NCBI GenBank assembly: GCA_937974135.1
Contig: CALJIH010000166.1
Location: 1-30,973 of the forward strand
DNA from: an uncultured Cocleimonas sp.
GTDB taxonomy: Bacteria; Pseudomonadota; Gammaproteobacteria; Thiotrichales; Thiotrichaceae
DNA length: 30,973 nt
Direction: 5' to 3'
A program made the position numbers and the translations under genes. The notes below the pieces were generated by a model that saw only the letters and a list, made by a program, of their open reading frames with translations, was not told the origin of the DNA and searched no databases. Shown here one piece after another: positions 7,579-15,905 of the stretch; within the stretch, counting starts at the first letter, position 1, and every line of letters starts with the position of its first letter.

Positions 7579-8595
7579 ATGGCCTCACTGCATCGTATCG
7601 CAATTGACACTATGAGTGGAGATAACGGTTTAGAAGCCGCTATTCCGGCTGCACTACTGTTTTTAAAAGAATACCAAGATACAGCTCTGATTTTGGTCGG
7701 AGACGAGACCTCAATAAATGCTGAGCTTAGTAAGCATAAAGAACAAGCCAACGATAGATTAATCATTCAACATGCATCCCAAGTTGTTACGATGGATGAA
7801 GCACCTGCATTAGCACTGCGTGGGAAGAAAGACTCTTCAATGCGAGTTTCGATTAATTTAGTTAAAGAAGATAAAGCAGATGCTGCCGTAAGTGCGGGTA
7901 ATACCGGCGCTTTAATGGCAACTGGTCGTTTCGTGTTACGGACCCTAAAAGGTATCGATCGTCCTGCTATATGCGGTGCGATTCCCGCTGCAAATGGGCA
8001 TACTTATATGCTTGATTTGGGTGCTAATATTGATTCTACTGCCGAACATTTGTATCAATTTGCGATCATGGGATCTGAATTAGTTCATGCGATTGATGGT
8101 GTTGATAAACCACGCGTTGGTTTAATGAATATTGGCTCAGAAGATATGAAAGGTAATGAGCAAGTGAAAGCGGCTCATGAAAAACTTCAAAATGGTGAAT
8201 TTAATTATATAGGTTTTGTAGAAGGGAATGACATATTTCATGGAGATGTTGACATAATTGTATGTGACGGCTTTGTGGGTAATGTCGCTTTAAAAACCTC
8301 TGAGGGCTTGGCTACCATGCTATCTGAAGAAATTAAGGCTGGTTATACTAAATCTCTTTATACAAAGTTTGCTGCATTAATTTCTTTGCCGGTTATAAAA
8401 TCGTTTAGAAAACGCTTTGATCACCGTCAATACAATGGTGCCAGTTTTTTGGGGCTAAAAGGTATAGTGATTAAAAGTCATGGTGGGGCAGATGAGGTCG
8501 CTTTTGCTAATGCGATTAAAATTGCGCGCAAAGCAGCGATCGAAAAAGTACCTGAACGCATAGAAGAACACTTACAGAAACACTTACAAGCTTAA
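7579..8595 (+). CDS. plsX: Phosphate acyltransferase PlsX
   Basis: This 338-residue enzyme makes acyl-phosphate from acyl-ACP, feeding PlsY in phospholipid synthesis. The family N-terminus is present as IAIDTMSGDNG, with Ser where most members have Gly (MGGD). SAGNTGALMATG, the MLDLGAN block and IVCDGFVGNVALKTSEG are all conserved. It is a soluble, membrane-associated protein. The ATG at 7579 gives the expected N-terminus but lacks a Shine-Dalgarno sequence. It lies 43 bases upstream of fabH and after the L32 gene, as in E. coli. Confidence 0.96.
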   Translation: MASLHRIAIDTMSGDNGLEAAIPAALLFLKEYQDTALILVGDETSINAELSKHKEQANDRLIIQHASQVVTMDEAPALALRGKKDSSMRVSINLVKEDKADAAVSAGNTGALMATGRFVLRTLKGIDRPAICGAIPAANGHTYMLDLGANIDSTAEHLYQFAIMGSELVHAIDGVDKPRVGLMNIGSEDMKGNEQVKAAHEKLQNGEFNYIGFVEGNDIFHGDVDIIVCDGFVGNVALKTSEGLATMLSEEIKAGYTKSLYTKFAALISLPVIKSFRKRFDHRQYNGASFLGLKGIVIKSHGGADEVAFANAIKIARKAAIEKVPERIEEHLQKHLQA

Positions 8596-8638
8596 TTAAT
8601 AGTATAATAACAATACTAAAGGGATTATTGGATAAAGG

Positions 8639-9607
8639 ATGAACTCGAAAATAACGGGTACAGGAAGCTATCTGCCAGAAAAAGTACTGACCAACCACGA
8701 TCTTGAGAAAATGGTGGATACCTCTCATGACTGGATTGTAGAACGTACAGGTATAGAAAAGCGCCACATTGCTGCAAAAGGTCAAACCACTTCTGATCTG
8801 GGTGAAATCGCTGCTCGAAATGCCATGGAAATGGCTGGAGTTTCACCCGATGACATTGATTTAATTGTATTTGCTACCACGACCTCTGATCTGGTATTTC
8901 CCAGTACGGCTTGTTTGTTGCAGACAAAATTGGGTATTGGAAACTGTACTGCGTTTGATGTACAAGCAGTATGTACGGGGTTTGTTTATGCTTTAGGTGT
9001 TGCGGATAAATTCATAAAAAGTGGCTCGCATAAATGCGTTTTAGTTGTTGGCGCAGAGACTATGTCAAATATTACAGATTGGACCGATAGAGGAACCTGT
9101 ATCTTATTTGCTGACGGTGCGGGTGCAGTAATTCTGGAAGCATCTGAGGAAGATGATGGGATCTTATCAACCCATTTACACGCTGATGGGCGATACAAAG
9201 AACTCCTTAAAACCAATGGTGGGGTTTCTTCTACTCCAGATTTAATGAAAGCGGGCGGTGTGTATATGGAAATGAAGGGCAATGAAGTCTTTCGTATCGC
9301 CGTAAATACACTTGGAAGAATCGTTGATGAAACCCTTGAGTATAATAATTTAAAAAAATCTGATATTGATTGGCTGGTACCGCATCAAGCTAATATTCGT
9401 ATCATTAAGGCTACTGCTAAAAAATTAAAAATGCCTATGGATCAGGTAGTTGTGACAGTCCATGAACATGGGAATACCTCAGCTGCTTCAGTCCCATTAG
9501 CTTTAGATGTTGCGGTTAGAGACGGGCGTATAAAAAGGGGTGAAATCATTTTATTAGAAGCATTTGGTGGTGGCTTCACTTGGGGGTCAGCACTCATTAA
9601 ATATTAA
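8639..9607 (+). CDS. fabH: Beta-ketoacyl-ACP synthase III
   Basis: This 322-residue enzyme condenses acetyl-CoA with malonyl-ACP to start type II fatty-acid synthesis. The catalytic triad is Cys112 (QAVCTGF), His249 (PHQANIRI) and Asn279 (HGNTSAAS), and GGGFTWGS closes the protein. The start gives the canonical MNSKITGTGSYLPE N-terminus, although its AAAGG motif touches the ATG directly and may not work as a ribosome site. In many relatives fabD, fabG and acpP follow. Here a 31-bp repeat copy and an unrelated DNA repair gene follow instead. Confidence 0.97.
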   Translation: MNSKITGTGSYLPEKVLTNHDLEKMVDTSHDWIVERTGIEKRHIAAKGQTTSDLGEIAARNAMEMAGVSPDDIDLIVFATTTSDLVFPSTACLLQTKLGIGNCTAFDVQAVCTGFVYALGVADKFIKSGSHKCVLVVGAETMSNITDWTDRGTCILFADGAGAVILEASEEDDGILSTHLHADGRYKELLKTNGGVSSTPDLMKAGGVYMEMKGNEVFRIAVNTLGRIVDETLEYNNLKKSDIDWLVPHQANIRIIKATAKKLKMPMDQVVVTVHEHGNTSAASVPLALDVAVRDGRIKRGEIILLEAFGGGFTWGSALIKY

Positions 9608-9657
9608 TTTAATTTAGTCACTGAAGAGTTGATCAAAATGATAGTAGAAATATTTAA

Positions 9658-9688
9658 AAAAGACACCCCCCTACTTTTATGCGGTTTT
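9658..9688 (+). repeat. Dispersed 31-bp element, copy 2
   Basis: The C-rich strand is on +, and the core AAAAGACA-C6-TACTTTT (9658-9678) matches the consensus exactly. The spacer is ATGCG, then GTTTT. It begins 50 bases after the fabH stop and lies 105 bases before the uracil-DNA glycosylase gene. Confidence 0.9.
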
Positions 9689-9792
9689 TACTAATCCTTA
9701 CTCACGGGTTGGCGTCGCAATGCTCAATCGTTGTCTCGTCTGAGACTTGGTTTAGTACTTTTGAATAATACTTTCTAAAGAGTCTTACGACC

Positions 9793-10437
9793 ATGAGTAG
9801 AAAAGTCGCTCTGGAAGATTGTAAACGTTGCCGTCGTTTACATAATCATTTAACAAAAACCAAACTAAAATATCCTGATTATTTTTGTAAACCTGTGCCT
9901 GCTTTTGGTGATGAAATGGCGCAGTTAGTCATCGTAGGTCTTGCGCCAGGTTTGCATGGGGCGAATGCGTCTGGGATTCCATTTACGGGAGATGCATCTG
10001 GTGAATTTTTATTTAGAACTTTATTTAAATTTGGTTATGCAAATCATCCTGACTCAAACATAGGAGTAGAGTTAAAACTATCTAATTGTAGAATTACCAA
10101 TGCCGTAAAGTGTTTGCCTCCTCAAAACAAACCGACTAGTAGAGAAGCAAAGAACTGCTCTAAACATTTTTTACAAAAAGAATTGCAAGCGCTATCTGAA
10201 GGTTCAGTAATCTTGGCGCTTGGTACTTTAGCGCATAATGAGGTGTTACGATCATTTGGCAAAACGTTATCCAATTTTAACTTTGGTCATAATCAAAGTC
10301 ATCAATTGGGCAATGGTTTACTTTTACTAGATTCTTATCATTGTTCTCGATATAACACTCAAACCAAGCGCTTAACGCAAGATATGTTTGATCAGGTATT
10401 TAACAAGATTCAATCTTTATTGTTACAATCGAATTGA
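9793..10437 (+). CDS. Uracil-DNA glycosylase, family 5 (UDGb-like)
   Basis: This 214-residue protein has the family-5 (UDGb) pattern: motif 1 GLAPGLHGANASG at about residues 50-62 followed by FTGDASG, and the late motif YHCSRYNTQTKRLT at about 179-192. Cysteines in DCKRC, YFCKP and VKCLPP fit the [4Fe-4S] cluster of the iron-sulfur uracil-DNA glycosylases. The family removes uracil and some deaminated purines from DNA. Motif 1 has Gly (GLAPG) where several characterised members have Ala. It lies upstream of uvrC, another repair gene, with a 59-base gap. Confidence 0.88.
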   Translation: MSRKVALEDCKRCRRLHNHLTKTKLKYPDYFCKPVPAFGDEMAQLVIVGLAPGLHGANASGIPFTGDASGEFLFRTLFKFGYANHPDSNIGVELKLSNCRITNAVKCLPPQNKPTSREAKNCSKHFLQKELQALSEGSVILALGTLAHNEVLRSFGKTLSNFNFGHNQSHQLGNGLLLLDSYHCSRYNTQTKRLTQDMFDQVFNKIQSLLLQSN

Positions 10438-10496
10438 ATAACAGCGTAAATAATTCAGAATCATCACTTGAAATAGGTATACATTAATAGATCGTA

Positions 10497-12470
10497 ATGA
10501 GCACTAAAAACCCTAATCAACGTTTTGATAGCGCTAGTTTTTTAAAGACAGTGCCACACAAGCCAGGTGTGTACCGGATGATTTCAGAGGATGAAAATAT
10601 CCTTTATGTGGGTAAGGCTAAAGATCTAAAAAATAGGGTGGCAAGTTATTTTCGCGATAATATCGCCAACTCTCGCACCTATTCGATGGTAAAGCAGATT
10701 TGTGATGTAAGAGTGACCATCACAAGCACAGAAGCCGAAGCTTTATTGCTCGAAAGCAATCTTATCAAGAAGTACCAACCGCGATATAACATCTTGTTGC
10801 GTGATGATAAGAGTTATCCCAATATTTTTTTATCGAAAGATCAATTTCCTCGTTTAACGTTTCATAGAGGTGCTAAAAAAGCTAAAGGTCAATATTTTGG
10901 ACCGTATCCCAGTGCCGGTGCGGTCCGCGAAACCTTGTCTTTATTACAAAAGCTATTCCAAGTTAGGCAATGCGAAAACAGTTATTTTAGTAATCGATCT
11001 AGACCTTGTTTGCAGTACCAAATAAAACGCTGTACAGCACCATGTACAAATGAAATCACTGACGTTGATTATCAACAAGGCGTAAATCATACCGTCAAAT
11101 TTTTACAAGGTAAGAGCCAGCAAGTTATCGATGAACTAGTACAGCAAATGGATGTGGCTTCTGCTAACTTAGCATTCGAACAAGCAGCCACATATAGAGA
11201 TAAAATTGAGCAGTTGCGTCAAATTTCACAACAGCAAAGCATCAGCAAAGATGGGCAATCGAATGTTGATGTTGTTGCAATACAATATGCTTCTAATGTA
11301 GCAAGTGTGCAGGTTTTAACGATTCGCAATGGTAATAATTTAGGAAACAAAAACTTCTTTCCAAAATTACCTAGGGCTTATAAGAATACAGTCGAAGATT
11401 CACAACCTAAATCCACAGACGGTATTCAAAATTCATTTGAAGAAATCGATATTAATCATCCAGAAGAATCAATACTGTCCTCTTTCTTGGCCCAATACTA
11501 TATGTCTCGTGAAATACCAAATGAAATATTACTAAGTCATGCTCCTAAAGATTTAGCTGTTTTAGAGCAAATGTTGACACTAAAAGCTGAACGCAAAGTC
11601 GCTTTATCACATCGCCTACGGGGTGATCGCGTGCGTTGGGTGGAGATGGCATTGCGAAATGCACAACATGCATTAGCGACACATTTGGCGTCTAAAGCAG
11701 GTATTCAAAAGCGCGTGCTTGCTTTACAAGAAGAATTGGATTTGGATTATATTCCCGCTCGGATGGAGTGCTTTGATATCAGCCATACCATGGGTGAAGC
11801 AACCGTTGCATCTTGTGTGGTATTTGGTTTGGAAGGACCGATTAAATCCGAATATCGTCGTTATAATATTAATGACATTGTTGGCGGAGATGATTATGCA
11901 GCAATGAAACAAGTGCTACAGCGGCGCTTTAAAAAAGTGGTTGATAAAAATAATGCTGGTAACAATGACAAAGAAAAAAAGCTTCCAGATATTTTATTTA
12001 TAGATGGCGGTAAAGGACAAGTGACGCAAGCTGTTGATGTGCTCTCTGATTTGCAGATATCTGGTGTCGACATCATTGGTGTAACCAAAGGGGAAGGGCG
12101 CAGACAAGATATGGATACCTTGACGATATTGTCAAATCACGATTCTGAAAAGGGTTTTGATAGTGACAATCAACTAAAAGAGAAACTCTATTTGCCTGCT
12201 CATTCGAGTGCTTTGCATTTAGTGCAACAAATTCGAGATGAAGCACATCGTTTTGCTATAAGTGGGCATCGGCAAAAACGTCAAAAAGCCAGAAACACAT
12301 CGCCTTTAGAAGGAATTCCAGGTTTGGGCCCTAAACGCCGCCAAGACTTGTTGAAACAATTTGGCGGCATTCGAGCGATCACTCGTGCTAGCGTAGAAGA
12401 GTTATCTAAAGTAAATGGAATCAGTGCTAATCTGGCCGAAAAGATTTATGATGTGTTCCATTCTGAATAG
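10497..12470 (+). CDS. uvrC: Excinuclease ABC subunit C
   Basis: This 657-residue UvrC makes both incisions in nucleotide excision repair. The GIY-YIG nuclease domain is at residues 20-100 (GVYRM then LYVGKAKDLKNRV). A cysteine cluster (RPCLQYQIKRCTAPC) lies near 170, a UvrB-binding UVR segment near 205-240, the RNase H-like second nuclease near 425-540 (CFDISHTMG, LFIDGGKGQ), and tandem helix-hairpin-helix motifs at the end (GIPGLGPKRRQDLL). It is longer than the roughly 610 residues of E. coli UvrC, mainly through hydrophilic insertions near 300-320 and 475-485. pgsA follows, as in many gammaproteobacteria. Confidence 0.97.
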   Translation: MSTKNPNQRFDSASFLKTVPHKPGVYRMISEDENILYVGKAKDLKNRVASYFRDNIANSRTYSMVKQICDVRVTITSTEAEALLLESNLIKKYQPRYNILLRDDKSYPNIFLSKDQFPRLTFHRGAKKAKGQYFGPYPSAGAVRETLSLLQKLFQVRQCENSYFSNRSRPCLQYQIKRCTAPCTNEITDVDYQQGVNHTVKFLQGKSQQVIDELVQQMDVASANLAFEQAATYRDKIEQLRQISQQQSISKDGQSNVDVVAIQYASNVASVQVLTIRNGNNLGNKNFFPKLPRAYKNTVEDSQPKSTDGIQNSFEEIDINHPEESILSSFLAQYYMSREIPNEILLSHAPKDLAVLEQMLTLKAERKVALSHRLRGDRVRWVEMALRNAQHALATHLASKAGIQKRVLALQEELDLDYIPARMECFDISHTMGEATVASCVVFGLEGPIKSEYRRYNINDIVGGDDYAAMKQVLQRRFKKVVDKNNAGNNDKEKKLPDILFIDGGKGQVTQAVDVLSDLQISGVDIIGVTKGEGRRQDMDTLTILSNHDSEKGFDSDNQLKEKLYLPAHSSALHLVQQIRDEAHRFAISGHRQKRQKARNTSPLEGIPGLGPKRRQDLLKQFGGIRAITRASVEELSKVNGISANLAEKIYDVFHSE

Positions 12471-12492
12471 TGTTGTTTTGACTATTTAACGA

Positions 12493-12498
12493 TATAAT
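12493..12498 (+). promoter_or_regulatory. Candidate -10 box before pgsA
   Basis: TATAAT lies 49 bases before the proposed pgsA GTG. The best upstream -35-like sequences (TTGTTT at 12473, TTGACT at 12478) are too close, so this is a weak call. Confidence 0.3.
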
Positions 12499-12546
12499 CT
12501 GCGCAAAGTTTCAAAAGTGTATTCTTTATTAGCAAACAGGTTTGCC

Positions 12547-13089
12547 GTGACTTTCAATTTACCTATCTTCCTTACGATATTACGCATCCTGGCTATTCCT
12601 CTAGTCGTTTTGTTTTTCTATTTGGACAAGCCATTTATGACTGCCTTTACCTTTGGTATGGCGGGTCTAACTGATTTTGTTGATGGGTATTTAGCGAGAA
12701 AATATAATCAAGAATCGCGCTTTGGTGCATTCTTAGATCCTGTTGCGGATAAATTACTCGTAGCTGTCGCATTGTTATTAGTGGTGGAACGAGAAGGTGC
12801 TTTATGGATGACTTTAGCGGCTGTGATTATTATTTCTCGTGAGATAACAATATCTGCTTTACGAGAATGGATGGCAGAGGTCGGTCAGCGAAGTAAGGTT
12901 GCGGTGGCATATGTGGGTAAGGTAAAAGCGGTTACTCAAATTTTATCGTTGATATTTTTATTGTATAACAAAGACTTATTTGGCATCCCAATCCGTGAGT
13001 TAGGTTTAGTTTTATTGGTCATTGCTACCGTGCTTACGGTTGTGTCGATGGTGCAATATTTGAAGGATGCGTTTGGACCACAAGAATAA
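12547..13089 (+). CDS. pgsA: CDP-diacylglycerol--glycerol-3-phosphate 3-phosphatidyltransferase
   Basis: This is an integral membrane enzyme making phosphatidylglycerol phosphate. The CDP-alcohol phosphotransferase signature DG-x2-AR-x8-G-x3-D-x3-D is present in DFVDGYLARKYNQESRFGAF followed by LDPVADK. Several membrane helices surround it. I prefer the GTG at 12547, giving 180 residues starting (M)TFNLPIFLTILRI like E. coli MQFNIPTLLT. It has an AACAGG site 6 bases upstream. A GTG at 12517 in the same frame would add ten residues. The gene follows uvrC, and downstream it converges on ldt with a repeat copy between. Confidence 0.94.
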   Translation: MTFNLPIFLTILRILAIPLVVLFFYLDKPFMTAFTFGMAGLTDFVDGYLARKYNQESRFGAFLDPVADKLLVAVALLLVVEREGALWMTLAAVIIISREITISALREWMAEVGQRSKVAVAYVGKVKAVTQILSLIFLLYNKDLFGIPIRELGLVLLVIATVLTVVSMVQYLKDAFGPQE

Positions 13090-13098
13090 TTGTGTTTT

Positions 13099-13129
13099 AA
13101 AACAGCCCAAAAGTAGGGGGGTGTCTTTT
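13099..13129 (-). repeat. Dispersed 31-bp element, copy 3
   Basis: The C-rich strand is on -. The core (13109-13129) is an exact match to the consensus, and the tail GTTTT is present after a 5-base spacer. It fills the space between the convergent pgsA and L,D-transpeptidase genes and abuts the TAA stop of the latter (13130-13132). Confidence 0.9.
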
Positions 13130-13735
13130 TTAATCCTCTATAATCACTACAAAATCACCAATTTCCATCAAATCAAACAATTCGATCACATCATGATTAG
13201 CCATGCGGACGCAACCATGAGAAGCAATTTGTCCTAATAAGCCCTCTTCATCTGTTCCATGAATATAAATATACCTTGAATACGAATCGACGTTATTTTG
13301 CTCTTTATCCGAACCTTTATTTAAGCCTTCTTCTAACCCTTCTAGCCACAAAATACGGCTAGTAATATTATCTTGGTCACTTCTGATTTCGGGATCATGA
13401 AGTATTTTAGCAATCTGATGGGTGTTTTTTCGGGCTTTAAAGATAGAAGCAATAGGCGCATTTTCTCCAAACTTTTCAGCAATACAGTGAATACCTAGAG
13501 GAGTTTTATAACTACCGGATTGGTTGCCCGTTCCAGCTTCAGCTGTTGAAACCATATATTCTTTAACTAGGGCATTGTCATTTATCAAGTACAGTTTTTG
13601 TTCCGAGACAGAAACTATAGCTATGATATGTTGGGTTTTATGGGGAAATTTTTTTTTCAAATCATTAATTAGTGATTTGAAACGATTATACTTTTGTTGT
13701 TTATTATTTGATGAGTTGTCAGTAGATTCTGACAT
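13130..13735 (-). CDS. YkuD-domain L,D-transpeptidase-like protein without visible signal peptide
   Basis: This 201-residue protein has the YkuD catalytic block: HGTDEEGLLGQ followed by SHGCVRMAN, with the nucleophile Cys near residue 177. An upstream SGSYKTPLGIH segment is typical of the fold. L,D-transpeptidases cross-link or modify peptidoglycan in the periplasm. Yet the N-terminus is polar and charged (MSESTDNSSNNKQQ), with no hydrophobic stretch for a signal peptide or anchor and no better downstream start. Its ATG overlaps the purF TAA by one base (TAATG), implying coupled translation. The location and substrate are therefore open. Confidence 0.85.
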   Translation of the reverse strand: MSESTDNSSNNKQQKYNRFKSLINDLKKKFPHKTQHIIAIVSVSEQKLYLINDNALVKEYMVSTAEAGTGNQSGSYKTPLGIHCIAEKFGENAPIASIFKARKNTHQIAKILHDPEIRSDQDNITSRILWLEGLEEGLNKGSDKEQNNVDSYSRYIYIHGTDEEGLLGQIASHGCVRMANHDVIELFDLMEIGDFVVIIED

Positions 13736-15234
13736 TAGTCCGTATCAGACATATCAATAGCCACCATTTTTTCATTTTCTTTTTTATCATCTTTACGACG
13801 TTCTTCAAGGTCAGTGAAATAGGTCTCATTTTCACCCGTTATATATTCGCCAGTGAAGACTGAGCAATCAAAAGTGGTCAATTCTTTATTACCTGCGGTG
13901 ACAGCATCAATCATGTCGTCAATTTCTTGATAGATTAATCGATCGGCACCAATTTCTTTAGCAACTTCTGCTTCCGTTCGGTTATGCGCCATTAATTCTT
14001 GAGCGGCAGGCATATCAATTCCATAAATATTTGGATAACGTATCGCTGGAGATGCTGATGCAAAGTACACTTTGTTAGCACCAGAGTCCCGTGCCATTTG
14101 TACGATCTCTTTTGACGTTGTCCCGCGCACAATAGAGTCATCAACCAGCATTACATTCTTTCCTTTAAATTCGATATCTAAAGGATTCAATTTGCGTCTA
14201 ACAGATTTCTTACGAAGTTTCTGTCCTGGCATGATAAAGGTTCTGCCGATATAGCGATTCTTTATATAACCTTCACGATAGGGTACACCTAAAGTGATTG
14301 CCATTTCTAAAGCAGAAGTACGACTAGTATCAGGAATAGGTATTACAACGTCTATATCGTGATCAGGCCATTCTTTCTTCACTTTTTCAGCAAGGTTATG
14401 ACCCATGCGCATACGTGCTTTGTGTACATAAACTTGGTCGATAACAGAGTCTGGTCTTGCAAAATAAACATACTCAAATATACAAGTATAATATCTTGGA
14501 TTTTCAGCACATTGTTTAGTATGCACTTGTCCGTCATGAGTGATGAAAATGGCTTCTCCTGGTTCGATATCACGCACCACTTCATAACCTTGAGTCACTA
14601 GAGCGACACTTTCAGACGCTAGCATATAATCTGTGCCAAGCTCGGTTTCGCGTTTACCAAATACTAAAGGACGAATGCCATTCGGATCGCGAAAACCTAA
14701 AATACCATCACGAGTAATCATTGCTACTACTGAATATGCACCAACGCATCGTTTATGTACACCAGCTACGGCAGCAAATACTTCTTCAGGTTGAACACGG
14801 TAGGCTTTATATTTTTGTAGCTCTTGGGCGAATATATTCAATAAAACTTCGGAATCAGAAGTCGTGTTTATATGTCGTCTGTCTTGTTTATATAACTCAC
14901 GTTTGAGTTCATGCGCATTGGTTAAATTACCATTATGAGCCAATGAAATTCCGTAAGGTGAATTCACATAAAAAGGCTGTGCTTCGGAATTTGATGATGA
15001 ACCAGCGGTAGGATATCGTAAGTGTCCTACTCCCATATTACCGAGTAAACGGCGCATATGATTTTGCCGAAAAACATCAGTGACTAAACCATTTTTTCTT
15101 CTTATATAGAGTCGTTTGCCGTCGCTGGTGACCATGCCTGCTGCATCTTGACCACGGTGCTGGAGTACTAATAAACCATCATAAATTTCTTGATTAACTG
15201 GGGTATGGCTTAAAATGCCAATTATTCCACACAT
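13735..15234 (-). CDS. purF: Amidophosphoribosyltransferase
   Basis: This 499-residue enzyme catalyses the first committed step of purine synthesis, using glutamine and PRPP. After Met1 comes the nucleophilic Cys2 (MCGIIGILSH) of the N-terminal glutaminase domain, which needs the initiator Met removed. The C-terminal phosphoribosyltransferase domain has the PRPP loop VMLVDDSIVRGTTS. No propeptide is present. It lies 47 bases downstream of cvpA, a conserved pairing (cvpA-purF), and ends overlapping the ldt start. Confidence 0.98.
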   Translation of the reverse strand: MCGIIGILSHTPVNQEIYDGLLVLQHRGQDAAGMVTSDGKRLYIRRKNGLVTDVFRQNHMRRLLGNMGVGHLRYPTAGSSSNSEAQPFYVNSPYGISLAHNGNLTNAHELKRELYKQDRRHINTTSDSEVLLNIFAQELQKYKAYRVQPEEVFAAVAGVHKRCVGAYSVVAMITRDGILGFRDPNGIRPLVFGKRETELGTDYMLASESVALVTQGYEVVRDIEPGEAIFITHDGQVHTKQCAENPRYYTCIFEYVYFARPDSVIDQVYVHKARMRMGHNLAEKVKKEWPDHDIDVVIPIPDTSRTSALEMAITLGVPYREGYIKNRYIGRTFIMPGQKLRKKSVRRKLNPLDIEFKGKNVMLVDDSIVRGTTSKEIVQMARDSGANKVYFASASPAIRYPNIYGIDMPAAQELMAHNRTEAEVAKEIGADRLIYQEIDDMIDAVTAGNKELTTFDCSVFTGEYITGENETYFTDLEERRKDDKKENEKMVAIDMSDTD

Positions 15235-15281
15235 GCGGGAAGCTACCTGACTATTGAATAAATTATAAAAAAAGGGTTACA

Positions 15282-15860
15282 TTAGTTCGTTGTTGTTTCA
15301 TCAGTGCTTGGGGTGATGCCTGATGGAATCTCTTTAGAAGGTGAAATGATATTACTTTCTTCTAATTTTTCGTTAACGATTTCGTTTAAATTTTCTGGAA
15401 TCAGGGTCTGCAACCAAGCAGCAGATTCTTGAAACTTAGGAATAAATTTAGATTTTTGCCACATCTCTTGATTGGGTAATTCGGTTAAACTTAATAGCAT
15501 GGTTAATAACGTAATTGCTAACGCACCCAAAGCAATACCTAAACCTGTACCTAGAATTCGATCAAACGTCCCTAAACCAATAGCATTCACCAGCTTGTGA
15601 AGTAGGAAGTTAATGATAGCTCCTGCAATCAAAACACCTAAGAATATGAGTAAAGCGGCGACGCCTGTCTGCATCACCTCGCTGCTAAGTTTTATTGGAA
15701 GTGCTTGCGCGACATCATCTTTAAATCTAATCGCGAGTAAAATTGCAGCAGTCCAAGTAGCTAGGAATATACCCATCCACACCAGACCGCGCATGAAACC
15801 GATAAGTGCAGTAATAACAATGATTACTACGATTGCAATATCAAAATAATTGAAATCCAT
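15282..15860 (-). CDS. cvpA: CvpA family inner-membrane protein
   Basis: This protein of about 192 residues has four hydrophobic helices in its first 130 residues (for example FDIAIVVIIVITALIGFMRG), followed by a polar, acidic C-terminal tail. CvpA was named for its role in colicin V production and affects envelope stress tolerance; the molecular function is not settled. The ATG at 15860 is chosen over an in-frame GTG at 15869 because an AAAGGTGG ribosome site lies 5 bases before it and because MDFNYFD is typical. It sits upstream of purF, as in E. coli and Pseudomonas. Confidence 0.93.
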   Translation of the reverse strand: MDFNYFDIAIVVIIVITALIGFMRGLVWMGIFLATWTAAILLAIRFKDDVAQALPIKLSSEVMQTGVAALLIFLGVLIAGAIINFLLHKLVNAIGLGTFDRILGTGLGIALGALAITLLTMLLSLTELPNQEMWQKSKFIPKFQESAAWLQTLIPENLNEIVNEKLEESNIISPSKEIPSGITPSTDETTTN

Positions 15861-15905
15861 CAATTCCACCTTTGATTAAAACCTAAATTATAAGCGATAA
15901 ATGTA

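Noticed and set aside
9658..13129. Copies 2 and 3 as terminal inverted repeats of a transposon carrying UDG-uvrC-pgsA
   Set aside because: The contents are core genes in normal order, no transposase is present, and no target duplication is visible.
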